Assembly: GCA_903899965.1 (NCBI GenBank) | Contig: CAIULB010000009.1 | Span: 1 to 64,000 of the forward strand | Reading direction: 5' to 3' | Length of the DNA: 64,000 nucleotides | Source: an uncultured Methylophilaceae bacterium | Lineage (GTDB): Bacteria > Pseudomonadota > Gammaproteobacteria > Burkholderiales > Methylophilaceae | Part shown: positions 1 to 8,395 of the stretch, piece after piece | How the letters are laid out: each line of letters opens with the position of its first letter | Numbering within the stretch: the first letter of the stretch is position 1 | Program-made: the position numbers and the translations under genes | The notes under the pieces: model-generated | What the model saw: only the letters and a program-made list of their open reading frames with translations | Database searches by the model: none | Told to the model about the DNA's origin: nothing

Positions 1-36
1 AGACTTTTAATATTTCCTTGAGTTAAACTTGCAACT

Positions 37-777
37 ATGGTTACTACAAATACATCGACAACCCTTTTATATCAGCCGCTCTACGAGCAAATTAAGCGCA
101 TGCTGACGCAGAGTTTAATTGACGGTGAATGGAGAGCTGGGGAGATGATTCCCAGCGAAATGGAGTTGGCCGCACGTTTTCAAGTGAGCCAAGGCACCGT
201 TAGAAAAGCGATTGATGAGTTGGTGTCAGAGAATATTTTGATGCGCCGACAAGGCAAGGGTACTTATGTTAATACGCACAATGAAAAAGGGATGCAGTTA
301 CGCTTTCTTCGTTTGACGGATGAAAGTGGTAAGAAGGCGTTCCCAAAGAATGAATTGCTTTCTTGTACGCGCGGTAAAGCCAACGCCAAGATTGCTAAGG
401 CTTTAAATATTAAAGCGGGTACTTCGATTATTGAAATTAAGCGCTTGCTTGGTTTTGAGGGCCGTCCTTTAATTCTTGATCATATTATTGTGCCATCCGC
501 CGAGTTCTCAGGTTTGGGGGCAAAGCAGATTGAGGAATATAAAGGCTCGCTCTACAGAATGTATGAGCAAGAGTATGACATCCGTATGGTGCGAGCTGTC
601 GAAGATATTCGCGCTGTGGGTGCGGACGAAGAGGCGGCAGATGCATTGAATTTGGAAGAAGGCGCGCCTTTGTTAAGAATTGAGCGTATTGCTTTTACTT
701 ATGGCGATAGGCCTTTGGAGTGGCGCTTGGGTTTATGTTTGACCGATAACTTTCACTATCGAAACGAACTTGAGTAA
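37..777 (+). CDS. GntR-family transcriptional regulator (HutC/UTRA type)
   Basis: Predicted DNA-binding regulator of 246 residues. The N-terminal winged helix-turn-helix (about residues 13-80) contains the family stretch PSEMELAARFQVSQGTVRKA and ends in the wing RRQGKGTYV. The C-terminal part (about 95-240) looks like a UTRA ligand-binding domain of the HutC subfamily. It lies 44 bases upstream of the malic enzyme/SDH operon in the same direction, so it is a natural candidate to control that operon in response to an organic acid or acyl-CoA; that link is inference from position. No strong ribosome-binding site precedes the ATG, and the left window edge is only 36 bases away, so the promoter lies mostly outside. 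Confidence 0.88.
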   Translation: MVTTNTSTTLLYQPLYEQIKRMLTQSLIDGEWRAGEMIPSEMELAARFQVSQGTVRKAIDELVSENILMRRQGKGTYVNTHNEKGMQLRFLRLTDESGKKAFPKNELLSCTRGKANAKIAKALNIKAGTSIIEIKRLLGFEGRPLILDHIIVPSAEFSGLGAKQIEEYKGSLYRMYEQEYDIRMVRAVEDIRAVGADEEAADALNLEEGAPLLRIERIAFTYGDRPLEWRLGLCLTDNFHYRNELE

Positions 778-821
778 TTGAAAAGTTTTAATCACGAATT
801 CATTTTTACAAAGAAGACATC

Positions 822-2027
822 ATGAGCGACTTAAAAACCAGAGCATTGCACTATCACCAGTTTCCTAAGCCGGGCAAGCTGTCGGTTGAGTCTTCCAAGC
901 CTTGCGCGACGCAAGCAGATTTGTCTTTGGCCTACACCCCTGGCGTTGCTGAGCCGGTGCGTGAAATTAATCGCGACCCTGAGAACGCCTACAAATATAC
1001 CAACAAAGGTAACTTGGTAGCGGTGATTACTGACGGCACGGCGGTATTAGGCTTGGGAAACATGGGCGCGCTTGCTAGTAAGCCAGTGATGGAAGGTAAG
1101 GCGGTTTTGTTTAAACGCTTTGCCGATATTGATGTGTTCGATATTGAAGTCACTGCGCCTAGCATTGAAGCTTTTATTGAAACCGTGGTGAATATCGCGC
1201 CAACTTTTGGCGGTATTAATTTAGAAGATATTGCTGCGCCGCACTGTTTCCGTATTGAAAAAGAATTGCGTGAGCGTTTAGATATTCCAGTTTTTCATGA
1301 TGACCAACACGGAACGGCGGTGATTGTTGGTGCGGCCTTGCTCAACGCATTGGCGCTTCAAGGTAAAAATCTTGCTGATGCAAAAATTGTGTTTTTAGGC
1401 GCTGGCGCCGCTGGCTGCGCGTGCGCACGATTACTTAAAGTGATGGGTGCGAAGCATTTGGTGATGGTGGATAAATCAGGTGTACTCAAAACAAGCCGCC
1501 CAGATTTGCATGATATGAACCGTGATTTGGCAACGAGCCGTGATGTTAGTACCTTGGCCGAAGCGATGGTGGATGCAGACGTATTTATTGGCGTTTCTGC
1601 AGCCAACGCCTTATCCCCAGATTTATTAAAAGTGATGGCGGCTAAGCCTGTGGTGTTTGCTTTAGCTAATCCAGATCCGGAAATCTTACCTTCGCTAGCG
1701 CATGCGGTGCGTGACGATATTTTGATGGCGACAGGCCGCTCTGATTTTCCAAATCAAGTAAACAACGCGTTGTGCTTCCCTTATCTATTCCGTGGTGCCT
1801 TAGATGCGCGTGCTAAACAAATCACCACGGCGATGCAAGTGGCTGCGGCTGAAGCTTTGGCTGAAATTGCGCGTGAGCCGGTACCACAAGAAGTACTCGA
1901 TGCGTATCAATTAACTGAGTTGTCATTTGGCAAGGAATACATCATTCCTAAGCCTTTTGATCCACGTTTAATGAAGCGTGTTTCGGGACGTGTGGCTGAT
2001 GCTGCACGTGCTGAACAAGGAAAATAA
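822..2027 (+). CDS. maeB: Malic enzyme, short form
   Basis: Decarboxylates malate oxidatively to pyruvate and CO2 in the cytoplasm, with reduction of NAD(P)+. Visible family features are the N-terminal SLAYTPGVAEP block with the likely catalytic Tyr38, a Lys near 93, the metal-binding HDDQHGTA segment (159-166) and the nucleotide-binding GAGAAGCACA (193-202). At 401 residues it stops after the malic enzyme domains and lacks the phosphotransacetylase-like C-terminal domain of the long enterobacterial MaeB. An AAGAAG ribosome-binding site precedes the ATG. The stop is one base from the sdhC start, so it is almost certainly co-transcribed with SDH. Cofactor preference cannot be read reliably from sequence; the symbol is given by family. 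Confidence 0.93.
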   Translation: MSDLKTRALHYHQFPKPGKLSVESSKPCATQADLSLAYTPGVAEPVREINRDPENAYKYTNKGNLVAVITDGTAVLGLGNMGALASKPVMEGKAVLFKRFADIDVFDIEVTAPSIEAFIETVVNIAPTFGGINLEDIAAPHCFRIEKELRERLDIPVFHDDQHGTAVIVGAALLNALALQGKNLADAKIVFLGAGAAGCACARLLKVMGAKHLVMVDKSGVLKTSRPDLHDMNRDLATSRDVSTLAEAMVDADVFIGVSAANALSPDLLKVMAAKPVVFALANPDPEILPSLAHAVRDDILMATGRSDFPNQVNNALCFPYLFRGALDARAKQITTAMQVAAAEALAEIAREPVPQEVLDAYQLTELSFGKEYIIPKPFDPRLMKRVSGRVADAARAEQGK

Positions 2028-2028
2028 A

Positions 2029-2427
2029 ATGGCCTCTCCATATCCAAAAGCGCCTAAAAGAAATCGTCCAAAAAATCTTAATTTGTTGACGATACGTCTG
2101 CCGATTCCTGCGTTAGTTTCGATTATGCATCGGGTTAGCGGCGCGTTTTTGTTTATGTTGTTGCCTCTTTTGTTGTGGATCTTGCATCAGAGCTTGGCGA
2201 ATGCTCAGGCCTATCAGTTGGCGCAAGTGGTTCTCCATCATCCACTTGCTAAGCTCATTTGCTTGGCGGTGACTTGGGCTTATTTGCATCATGCTTGTGC
2301 AGGTATTCGCCATTTGGCTTTGGATGCGCATTATGGTTTACGTCTTAACTATGCCCGCGCCACAAGCCGTGCAGTGTTAATCATCAGTGGCTTGCTCACA
2401 TTGAGAATGGGAATTTGGCTATGGTAG
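2029..2427 (+). CDS. sdhC: Succinate dehydrogenase cytochrome b556 subunit
   Basis: Membrane anchor of complex II, which with SdhD binds haem b and quinone. The 132-residue protein has the family signature SIMHRVSGAFLF near residue 28, three hydrophobic segments, and the haem-ligand motif HHACAGIRHL in the second to third segment region. The reading frame extends upstream to 1978 inside the malic enzyme gene, but the ATG at 2029 follows AAGGAAA at good spacing and gives the normal N-terminus, so that start was chosen. The 3' end overlaps sdhD by 7 bases. Confidence 0.93.
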   Translation: MASPYPKAPKRNRPKNLNLLTIRLPIPALVSIMHRVSGAFLFMLLPLLLWILHQSLANAQAYQLAQVVLHHPLAKLICLAVTWAYLHHACAGIRHLALDAHYGLRLNYARATSRAVLIISGLLTLRMGIWLW

Positions 2428-2768
2428 ATCGTAAAAAACCTGCGCACGGCTTTAGTGATTGGGCTTGGCAACGCGCCACAGCGATCACCATGGTGATTTA
2501 CAGCTTATTGCTTGCTGTTCGCTTTGTGGTGGATGCCCCCAATGCTGGTTTTGAAGGCTGGCATGCATGGTTTGCACCACTATCGTTTCGTGCGATGACA
2601 TTATTATTTTTATGGGCCTTGATCTATCACGCATGGCTTGGCGTGAAAGAGATTTTAATGGACTACGTTCACAACATCGACATTCGCGCTAAGTTACAAA
2701 GTGTGTTTGGTTTAGTGTTAATTGGCGATGCAGTTTGGGCAGCTTATATACTTTGGAGCTTGGCATAA
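2421..2768 (+). CDS. sdhD: Succinate dehydrogenase membrane anchor subunit
   Basis: Second membrane anchor of complex II, 115 residues with three predicted transmembrane helices. The segment [11 protein letters not shown] carries the expected haem-ligand histidine, and the nearby MDYVHN is typical of the family. An in-frame TTG lies six bases upstream at 2415, but the ATG at 2421 within ATGGTAG overlaps the sdhC stop, which is the usual coupled arrangement, and a GGGA lies upstream. The stop and the sdhA start share one base (TAATG). Confidence 0.92.
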   Translation: MVDRKKPAHGFSDWAWQRATAITMVIYSLLLAVRFVVDAPNAGFEGWHAWFAPLSFRAMTLLFLWALIYHAWLGVKEILMDYVHNIDIRAKLQSVFGLVLIGDAVWAAYILWSLA

Positions 2769-4519
2769 TGGCCTCAGCAATCGAGATTAGAAAATATGAT
2801 GCCATCGTGATTGGTGGCGGTGGCGCTGGCTTGCGCGCTGCTTTGCAACTGTCGGATAGTGGCTTGAGTGTTGCGGTACTCTCAAAAGTATTCCCAACAC
2901 GTTCACATACAGTTGCGGCTCAAGGCGGCATTGCCGCGTCACTCGGTAACGTGGGTGAAGATAATTGGCATTGGCACATGTACGATACCATCAAAGGTTC
3001 AGACTATTTGGGCGACCAAGATGCGATTGAGTTTATGTGTAAAAACGCGGCTGAAGCGATTTATGAGCTTGAGCATTTTGGGATGCCATTTGATCGTTTA
3101 GAGAATGGCAAAATCTTCCAACGCCCATTCGGCGGTATGTCTAAGAAATACGGCGCTGAATCTGTGGCACGTACTTGTGCGGTGGCTGATAGAACCGGCC
3201 ATGCGATGTTGCACACCCTCTATCAACGGAATGTCTATGCTAAAACTGACTTTTTGATTGAATGGTTTGCACTCGATTTAATTCGTGATGCAGATGGTGA
3301 CGTGTTGGGTGTGACAGCGATGGAAATCGAAACTGGTCAGGTTTTTGCCTTGCATGCCAAATCAACGCTGTTTGCAACAGGCGGCGCTGGCCGTATTTTT
3401 CAAGCAAGTACCAATGCCTTTATTAACACGGGCGATGGTTTGGGGATGGCAGCCCGCGCTGGCGTACCTTTACAAGATATGGAGTTTTGGCAATTCCACC
3501 CAACCGGTGTTGCTGGCGCGGGTGTCTTGATTACTGAAGGAGCGCGCGGCGAGGGCGGTTACTTGGTGAACTCTCAAGGTGAGCGCTTCATGGAGCGCTA
3601 CGCACCTAATGCAAAAGATTTAGCAAGTCGCGATGTGGTTTCGCGCGCGATTGCGACTGAGATTAAAGCTGGCCGAGGCGTTGGTATTGATGGTCAAGCG
3701 GTGCTACTCAAACTAGATCATTTGTCTGAAAAAGTGATTGATAGTCGCTTGCCTGGCATTCGTAATATCGCGATTAAATTCGCCAATGTTGACCCAGTAA
3801 CTTCGCCTATTCCAGTCGTGCCAACCGTGCATTACATGATGGGCGGTATTCCAACAAACCTGAACGGCCAAGTGATTGATGGCGATAAAGTAATTAATGG
3901 TCTTTATGCGATTGGTGAATGTGCTTGTGTTTCAGTGCATGGGGCTAATCGTTTAGGTTCAAACTCATTGCTCGATTTGATGGTGTTTGGTCGTGCTGCG
4001 GGTAACCACACAGTGCAAACGCTTAAAGGGGTTAGCCATAAACCATTACCAGCAGACTTTGCTGACCAAACATTAAGCCGTCTTGACCGTTTAGATAATC
4101 AAAAATCAGGTGAAGTGGTTGCTGAGGTTGGTGATGCAATGCGTCGAACCATGCAAGTCCATTGTGGCGTATTCCGTTTCCCAGATCTTATGGCTAAAGG
4201 TGTACGCGAGATTATGCAAGTGGCCGAGCGCGTGAAAACTTTGGAAATTAAGGATAAAAGCAAAGTGTTTAATACCGCACGTGTTGAAGCGCTTGAGCTT
4301 GAAAACCTTATCGAAGTTGCGAAAGCAACCATGGTGGCTGCAGAAGCGAGACAAGAAAGCCGTGGCGCACATTGTCGTGAAGACTTCGCTGCACGCGATG
4401 ATGAAAACTGGCTCAAACACTCATTGCATTATCGTGAGGGCAATCGCCTCGCATACAAACCAGTACGCTTAAAACCACTTACCGTGGATAGCTTCCCATT
4501 AATTGCTAGAACCTATTAG
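2768..4519 (+). CDS. sdhA: Succinate dehydrogenase flavoprotein subunit
   Basis: Catalytic subunit of complex II, oxidising succinate to fumarate at a covalently bound FAD on the cytoplasmic face of the inner membrane. The protein (583 residues) has the FAD fold [12 protein letters not shown] near residue 15, the [11 protein letters not shown] motif whose His takes the covalent flavin, the substrate-binding [12 protein letters not shown], and the [14 protein letters not shown] segment near 390-400. The ATG at 2768 was preferred over a start at 2735 because it overlaps the sdhD stop and has GGAG upstream. All expected residues are present and the gene looks fully functional. Confidence 0.97.
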   Translation: MASAIEIRKYDAIVIGGGGAGLRAALQLSDSGLSVAVLSKVFPTRSHTVAAQGGIAASLGNVGEDNWHWHMYDTIKGSDYLGDQDAIEFMCKNAAEAIYELEHFGMPFDRLENGKIFQRPFGGMSKKYGAESVARTCAVADRTGHAMLHTLYQRNVYAKTDFLIEWFALDLIRDADGDVLGVTAMEIETGQVFALHAKSTLFATGGAGRIFQASTNAFINTGDGLGMAARAGVPLQDMEFWQFHPTGVAGAGVLITEGARGEGGYLVNSQGERFMERYAPNAKDLASRDVVSRAIATEIKAGRGVGIDGQAVLLKLDHLSEKVIDSRLPGIRNIAIKFANVDPVTSPIPVVPTVHYMMGGIPTNLNGQVIDGDKVINGLYAIGECACVSVHGANRLGSNSLLDLMVFGRAAGNHTVQTLKGVSHKPLPADFADQTLSRLDRLDNQKSGEVVAEVGDAMRRTMQVHCGVFRFPDLMAKGVREIMQVAERVKTLEIKDKSKVFNTARVEALELENLIEVAKATMVAAEARQESRGAHCREDFAARDDENWLKHSLHYREGNRLAYKPVRLKPLTVDSFPLIARTY

Positions 4520-4537
4520 TCGGGGGAAAAGGACAAA

Positions 4538-5233
4538 ATGAAATTCTCTATTTATCGTTTTAACCCTGATGTTGATAAAGATCCATACATGCAGGATTAC
4601 GACATTGAGCTTACGCCAGATACGCGTATGTTGCTTGATGCCTTAATTCAAATTAAAGCGCTCGACGATACGTTGAGTATGCGCAAATCTTGCCGCGAAG
4701 GCGTTTGTGGTTCAGATGCCATGAATATTAATGGTAAGAACGGCCTTGCTTGTATGACGCCATTAGAAGGCATTAAACAGCCTGTGGTGCTTCGTCCGCT
4801 TCCTGGATTGCCAGTGGTACGTGACTTGGTTGTCGATATGGAGCAATTTTTTGCTCATTACAATTCTATCAAGCCTTACTTGATTAATAATGACCCTCCG
4901 CCAGCCACAGAGCGTTTGCAATCCCCTGAAGATCGAGCGAAGTTGGATGGGCTTTATGAGTGTATTTTGTGCGGCGCTTGCACCGCATCATGTCCTTCTT
5001 TCTGGTGGAATCCTGATAAGTTCGTTGGCCCTGCTGGCTTGATGCAGGCCTATCGTTTTATTTCGGATAGCCGCGATCAAGCGCAAGAAGAGCGTTTGGA
5101 GAACCTTGAGGATCCATATCGTTTGTATCGTTGCCACAATATTATGAACTGCGTAGATGTTTGCCCGAAAGGTCTCAATCCATCGAAAGCAATTAACGAA
5201 ATTAAAGCCTTAAAAGTGAAGCAAAAATTTTAA
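4538..5233 (+). CDS. sdhB: Succinate dehydrogenase iron-sulfur subunit
   Basis: Electron-transfer subunit linking the SdhA flavin to quinone. The N-terminal ferredoxin-like domain holds the 2Fe-2S ligands in SCREGVCGSD and a later Cys in NGLACM. The C-terminal domain holds CILCGACTASCPSFWW and CHNIMNCVDVCPKGLNP for the 4Fe-4S and 3Fe-4S centres. At 231 residues it is of normal length. An AAAAGGAC ribosome-binding site precedes the ATG. The stop overlaps sdhE by one base. Confidence 0.97.
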   Translation: MKFSIYRFNPDVDKDPYMQDYDIELTPDTRMLLDALIQIKALDDTLSMRKSCREGVCGSDAMNINGKNGLACMTPLEGIKQPVVLRPLPGLPVVRDLVVDMEQFFAHYNSIKPYLINNDPPPATERLQSPEDRAKLDGLYECILCGACTASCPSFWWNPDKFVGPAGLMQAYRFISDSRDQAQEERLENLEDPYRLYRCHNIMNCVDVCPKGLNPSKAINEIKALKVKQKF

Positions 5234-5502
5234 TGATGACTGGCGCAACAACAATAGATACACATGATGCCGCTGTAAGGCGCATGGAATGGCGTTGTCG
5301 GCGAGGTATGTTGGAGATGGATTTGTTGTTTGTGGATTTTGTGAGTCGCCATCTACCAAGTTTGAGTGATGTGCAAATTGCCGCTTTGGATAAGTTGTTA
5401 GATTTGCCAGATAACGAGCTGTGGAACTTAGTTTCCGAAGGGCAAGAGGTAAACGATTTGGCCACTTCGCAAGTATTAAGGATGTTACGTGGTAAGCAAT
5501 AA
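5233..5502 (+). CDS. sdhE: FAD assembly factor SdhE
   Basis: Small protein (89 residues) of the YgfY/SdhE family that promotes covalent flavinylation of SdhA. It has the family core RRGMLEMD with the RGxxE motif (about residues 24-28). Its start overlaps the sdhB stop (TAATG), so it is translationally coupled to the complex it helps to assemble; a second ATG three bases on is an equally possible start. Position next to sdhB is typical for betaproteobacteria. Confidence 0.92.
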   Translation: MMTGATTIDTHDAAVRRMEWRCRRGMLEMDLLFVDFVSRHLPSLSDVQIAALDKLLDLPDNELWNLVSEGQEVNDLATSQVLRMLRGKQ

Positions 5503-5552
5503 AGTAAAAACGGATAGTTATTTTTTTGATCCCATTTAATAGGGAAAGTACG

Positions 5553-6710
5553 ATGAGCCAAGACCATACATACAATTCAGACCCATACGCTAACGCGGAT
5601 TATTGCCGTGTCGTGTCGCCGCATGTGTTGGGTGATTATTGGCCAGGTATTCAGCTTTACTACCCGCCAGTGAAATATTCGCCAGCGCAGGGTATTTATG
5701 AGGATCTAGAAGCAGCATCTAAGCGCATGAAAAAACATGCGCTCAATACACATGCACATACGTTAATTTTTGACTTGGAAGATGGCTGTCGTCAAAAAGA
5801 AATGAGTCGTGAGTTGCTGAGAAATGAACTCCCAGCGTTTATGACGAGTAATAAAAAAGTTTCGATTGCGGTTCGTATCAATCCATTTAGAACGGAAGAG
5901 TATGAGCGCGATATTGCATTTGTGCGCGATATGGCTGATGTGATTGATGTGGTGATGTTGGCTAAAGCAGGCGAAGCTTATGGTGCGGCTGAAGTACGTG
6001 ACCTATCTAACCTATTAGCTGGTTGGAATGACAAGATCACCATCCAGCCAATTATTGAGCATCCTAAGTCACTTAAAATTGCCCATGAGTTGATGCAGTA
6101 CTCAACTGTTAAGCACGTGGTTTTTGGTATCCATGACTTCTCAAAAGCGATGGGTATTCATATCACCCCAGAACACTGGACTGAGGAGTTGAAATACTTC
6201 ATGAATCAGCTGATGTTCGAAGCACGTATTGCAGGTAAGGGTGTGATTGGCGGCGTAGAAACCTTGATCGGCTCAAGCAGTATGCCTGAGAAATTTTTAG
6301 AGCCGCATGATGTGCGCCGTTGGCTAGATTTACATGGTGAGAATGAGTCTCGCATTGTTTACAAGCACGCTTGCCAAGAAGCGGCGATGGGCTTAACAGG
6401 TAAGCAAGTGATCCATCCAGCACATATTCACTTATGTAAAGTCGCTTATACGCCTTCACCTACTGAGATCTCACAAAAAATCAAAATCCTAAAAGCGGCG
6501 ATTGAGGCGGATGCTTTGCTTGGTGGTGCCATTAAGTTTGAAGGTGAGATGCTCGATCCGCCAATGTTTGGTAAGGCTTTACAAACCTTGCTACGCGCCA
6601 ATGCTTTACGTGCATTGGGCCCAGAAGATACAAAATTTGCGCTGACTGTGATGCAGATGTTGCCAACACAAGTGATCAGTCAAAACTGGCCGTATGGCTT
6701 GATTTTATAA
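5553..6710 (+). CDS. HpcH/HpaI aldolase, CitE/malyl-CoA lyase-like
   Basis: TIM-barrel lyase of the citrate lyase beta / malyl-CoA lyase superfamily, 385 residues. Superfamily landmarks are FDLEDG (73-78), a substrate-contact Arg in VAVRIN (Arg108), the metal ligand Glu169 in IIEHPKSL and Asp195 in GIHDFSKAMG. Members cleave or form (3S)-malyl-CoA, citramalyl-CoA or similar thioesters, giving acetyl- or propionyl-CoA plus glyoxylate or pyruvate, or hydrolyse malyl-CoA. It is longer than ordinary CitE and has an N-terminal extension. The ATG at 5553 follows AGGGAAAG; a TTG at 5526 is less likely. It is followed at 38 bases by an acyl-CoA ligase and then fumarase, so a hydroxy-dicarboxyl-CoA substrate is plausible. 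The exact substrate is unresolved. Confidence 0.8.
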   Translation: MSQDHTYNSDPYANADYCRVVSPHVLGDYWPGIQLYYPPVKYSPAQGIYEDLEAASKRMKKHALNTHAHTLIFDLEDGCRQKEMSRELLRNELPAFMTSNKKVSIAVRINPFRTEEYERDIAFVRDMADVIDVVMLAKAGEAYGAAEVRDLSNLLAGWNDKITIQPIIEHPKSLKIAHELMQYSTVKHVVFGIHDFSKAMGIHITPEHWTEELKYFMNQLMFEARIAGKGVIGGVETLIGSSSMPEKFLEPHDVRRWLDLHGENESRIVYKHACQEAAMGLTGKQVIHPAHIHLCKVAYTPSPTEISQKIKILKAAIEADALLGGAIKFEGEMLDPPMFGKALQTLLRANALRALGPEDTKFALTVMQMLPTQVISQNWPYGLIL

Positions 6711-6748
6711 GTGCATATTTAGACCGAATATTAAGAGGGAGTTACCAA

Positions 6749-8395
6749 ATGTCAGCAACGACTACACAAGCGCCATTTGCACCGTTCGAAAAATGGGTGT
6801 GGCAAGTGCCATCACATTTCAATATTGGTGTGGCTTGTACGGATATTCACCTTGGCACCTCTGTTGAATCATCGATTGCGATGATTGTTGAAGACGACAC
6901 GCTGGGCACTTCTGAAATTACCTTTGCAGGATTGTCTAAGCGTACCCACCAGTTTGCACAGCTACTAAGAAATATTGGTATTGCGTCGGGTGAGCGTGTG
7001 CTCATTCGTTTGCCTAATAGCTTGGATTACCCAACGGCATTTTTAGGTGCGATGAAGCGCGGTGCGATTTCTGTTCCAACGTCTACTTTGCTCACCGCTG
7101 ATGAAGTGGTTTATTTAGCTAAAGACTCTGGTGCACGGGTCCTCGTCACTGACAAAGCAGCCTGGAAAACCTTACGCGAAGGCTTAAATGGCGTGGCTGG
7201 TTTAACCCATGTTTTGCTATCCGGTGAAGGAGAATGTTTGCCTGCAGATGGCTTGGAGGTCCTCGATTTGGCTTCTAGTTTAGAAGCAATTAAAACCTGG
7301 GACGCACCACATCAAACCAAATCAGATGATCCTGCTTATTTAGTCTATACCTCTGGTACTACAGGCTATCCCAAAGGCGTGTTGCATGCACACCGTTCAA
7401 TGATCGGTCGTCAGCCAGCCTCTCAATACTGGTTTGATTTCAGTCCGAACGGCGACCGTATAATGCACTCAGGTAAGTTTAATTGGACTTACGTGCTCGG
7501 CACCGGTTTGATGGACCCACTTTATCAAGGTAAGACGGTTATTGTCCATGAAGGTAAAAACGATGCGAATACTTGGCCGCGTTTGATTCAAAAACATCAA
7601 GCCACCATCTTTATCGGGGTGCCAACAATTTACCGTCAGATTTTGCAAAAGACGGAATTTGTGCAAAAAGATTTACCTAGTTTGCGCTATTGCATGAGCG
7701 CCGGTGAACACTTATCTGATGAAGTCTTAGCGCAGTGGCATGAGCGCTTTGGTATTGATATTTACGAAGCAGTGGGCATGTCGGAGTTTTCATATTACTT
7801 GTGTGAAACCAAGTCTCGTCCAATTCGCCCAGGCTCAGCAGGTTTTGCGCAGCCAGGCCATGATATTGCTTTACTTGATCCTGAGACGTTGCAGCCTGTC
7901 CCGCTGGGTGAGGAGGGTGTGATTAGCGTGCCCGATACTGACCCAGGCCTCTTTATCAACTATTGGAATCAGCCCGAAGAAACAGCTAAACATAAACATG
8001 ATGGTTGGTTTATTACAGGCGACTTTGCGCGCATGGATGCCGATGGTTATATTTGGTTCTTAGGCCGTAAAGACGACATTATTAAGAGTTTTGGTTTCCG
8101 TGTTTCACCTTATGAAGTGGAGCGTGTATTGAAATCGCATCCTGATGTTGCAGATTGTGCTTCAGTGGCAGAGACCATCGAAAAAGATAAAGTCTTGGTG
8201 GTGGCTTATATTATTCTGCAACCTGGCAGCACAGCAACAGCTGATGATTTATATGCCTTTGGTAAAAAGCATTTGGCGGCATACAAAGCGCCTAAAGTGG
8301 TTTATATTACCGACCAATTTCCACGCACTAAAAACGGCAAAATTTTACGCCGTGATGTGAACCCTACTATTGCATTAAGCAGATCGAATACATGA
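6749..8395 (+). CDS. AMP-forming acyl-CoA synthetase/ligase
   Basis: Member of the ANL superfamily (548 residues) that activates a carboxylic acid with ATP to the acyl-adenylate and then the CoA thioester. The P-loop-like YTSGTTGYPKG lies at 200-210, the GMSE adenine-binding motif is near 345, GWFITGDFARMD near 425, the hinge GRKDDIIKSFGFRVSPYEVE follows, and the catalytic Lys sits in KNGKILRRD near the C-terminus. The overall look resembles benzoate/short-chain acyl-CoA ligases, but the substrate cannot be assigned. AGAGGGAG precedes the ATG. The gene overlaps fumarase by four bases (ATGA). Being sandwiched between the aldolase and fumarase, it may activate a C3-C5 acid for the aldolase; that is inference. 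Confidence 0.85.
   Translation: MSATTTQAPFAPFEKWVWQVPSHFNIGVACTDIHLGTSVESSIAMIVEDDTLGTSEITFAGLSKRTHQFAQLLRNIGIASGERVLIRLPNSLDYPTAFLGAMKRGAISVPTSTLLTADEVVYLAKDSGARVLVTDKAAWKTLREGLNGVAGLTHVLLSGEGECLPADGLEVLDLASSLEAIKTWDAPHQTKSDDPAYLVYTSGTTGYPKGVLHAHRSMIGRQPASQYWFDFSPNGDRIMHSGKFNWTYVLGTGLMDPLYQGKTVIVHEGKNDANTWPRLIQKHQATIFIGVPTIYRQILQKTEFVQKDLPSLRYCMSAGEHLSDEVLAQWHERFGIDIYEAVGMSEFSYYLCETKSRPIRPGSAGFAQPGHDIALLDPETLQPVPLGEEGVISVPDTDPGLFINYWNQPEETAKHKHDGWFITGDFARMDADGYIWFLGRKDDIIKSFGFRVSPYEVERVLKSHPDVADCASVAETIEKDKVLVVAYIILQPGSTATADDLYAFGKKHLAAYKAPKVVYITDQFPRTKNGKILRRDVNPTIALSRSNT

Noticed and set aside
1978..2028. Extended sdhC start within the malic enzyme gene
   Set aside because: The upstream codons carry no family sequence, and the ATG at 2029 has a good ribosome-binding site and the usual N-terminus.
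4099..4420. Long antisense open frames over sdhA, and similar ones over zwf, lysine decarboxylase, purL and rpsA
   Set aside because: They lie opposite conserved enzymes, have no ribosome-binding sites or family motifs, and arise from codon bias of the sense strand.
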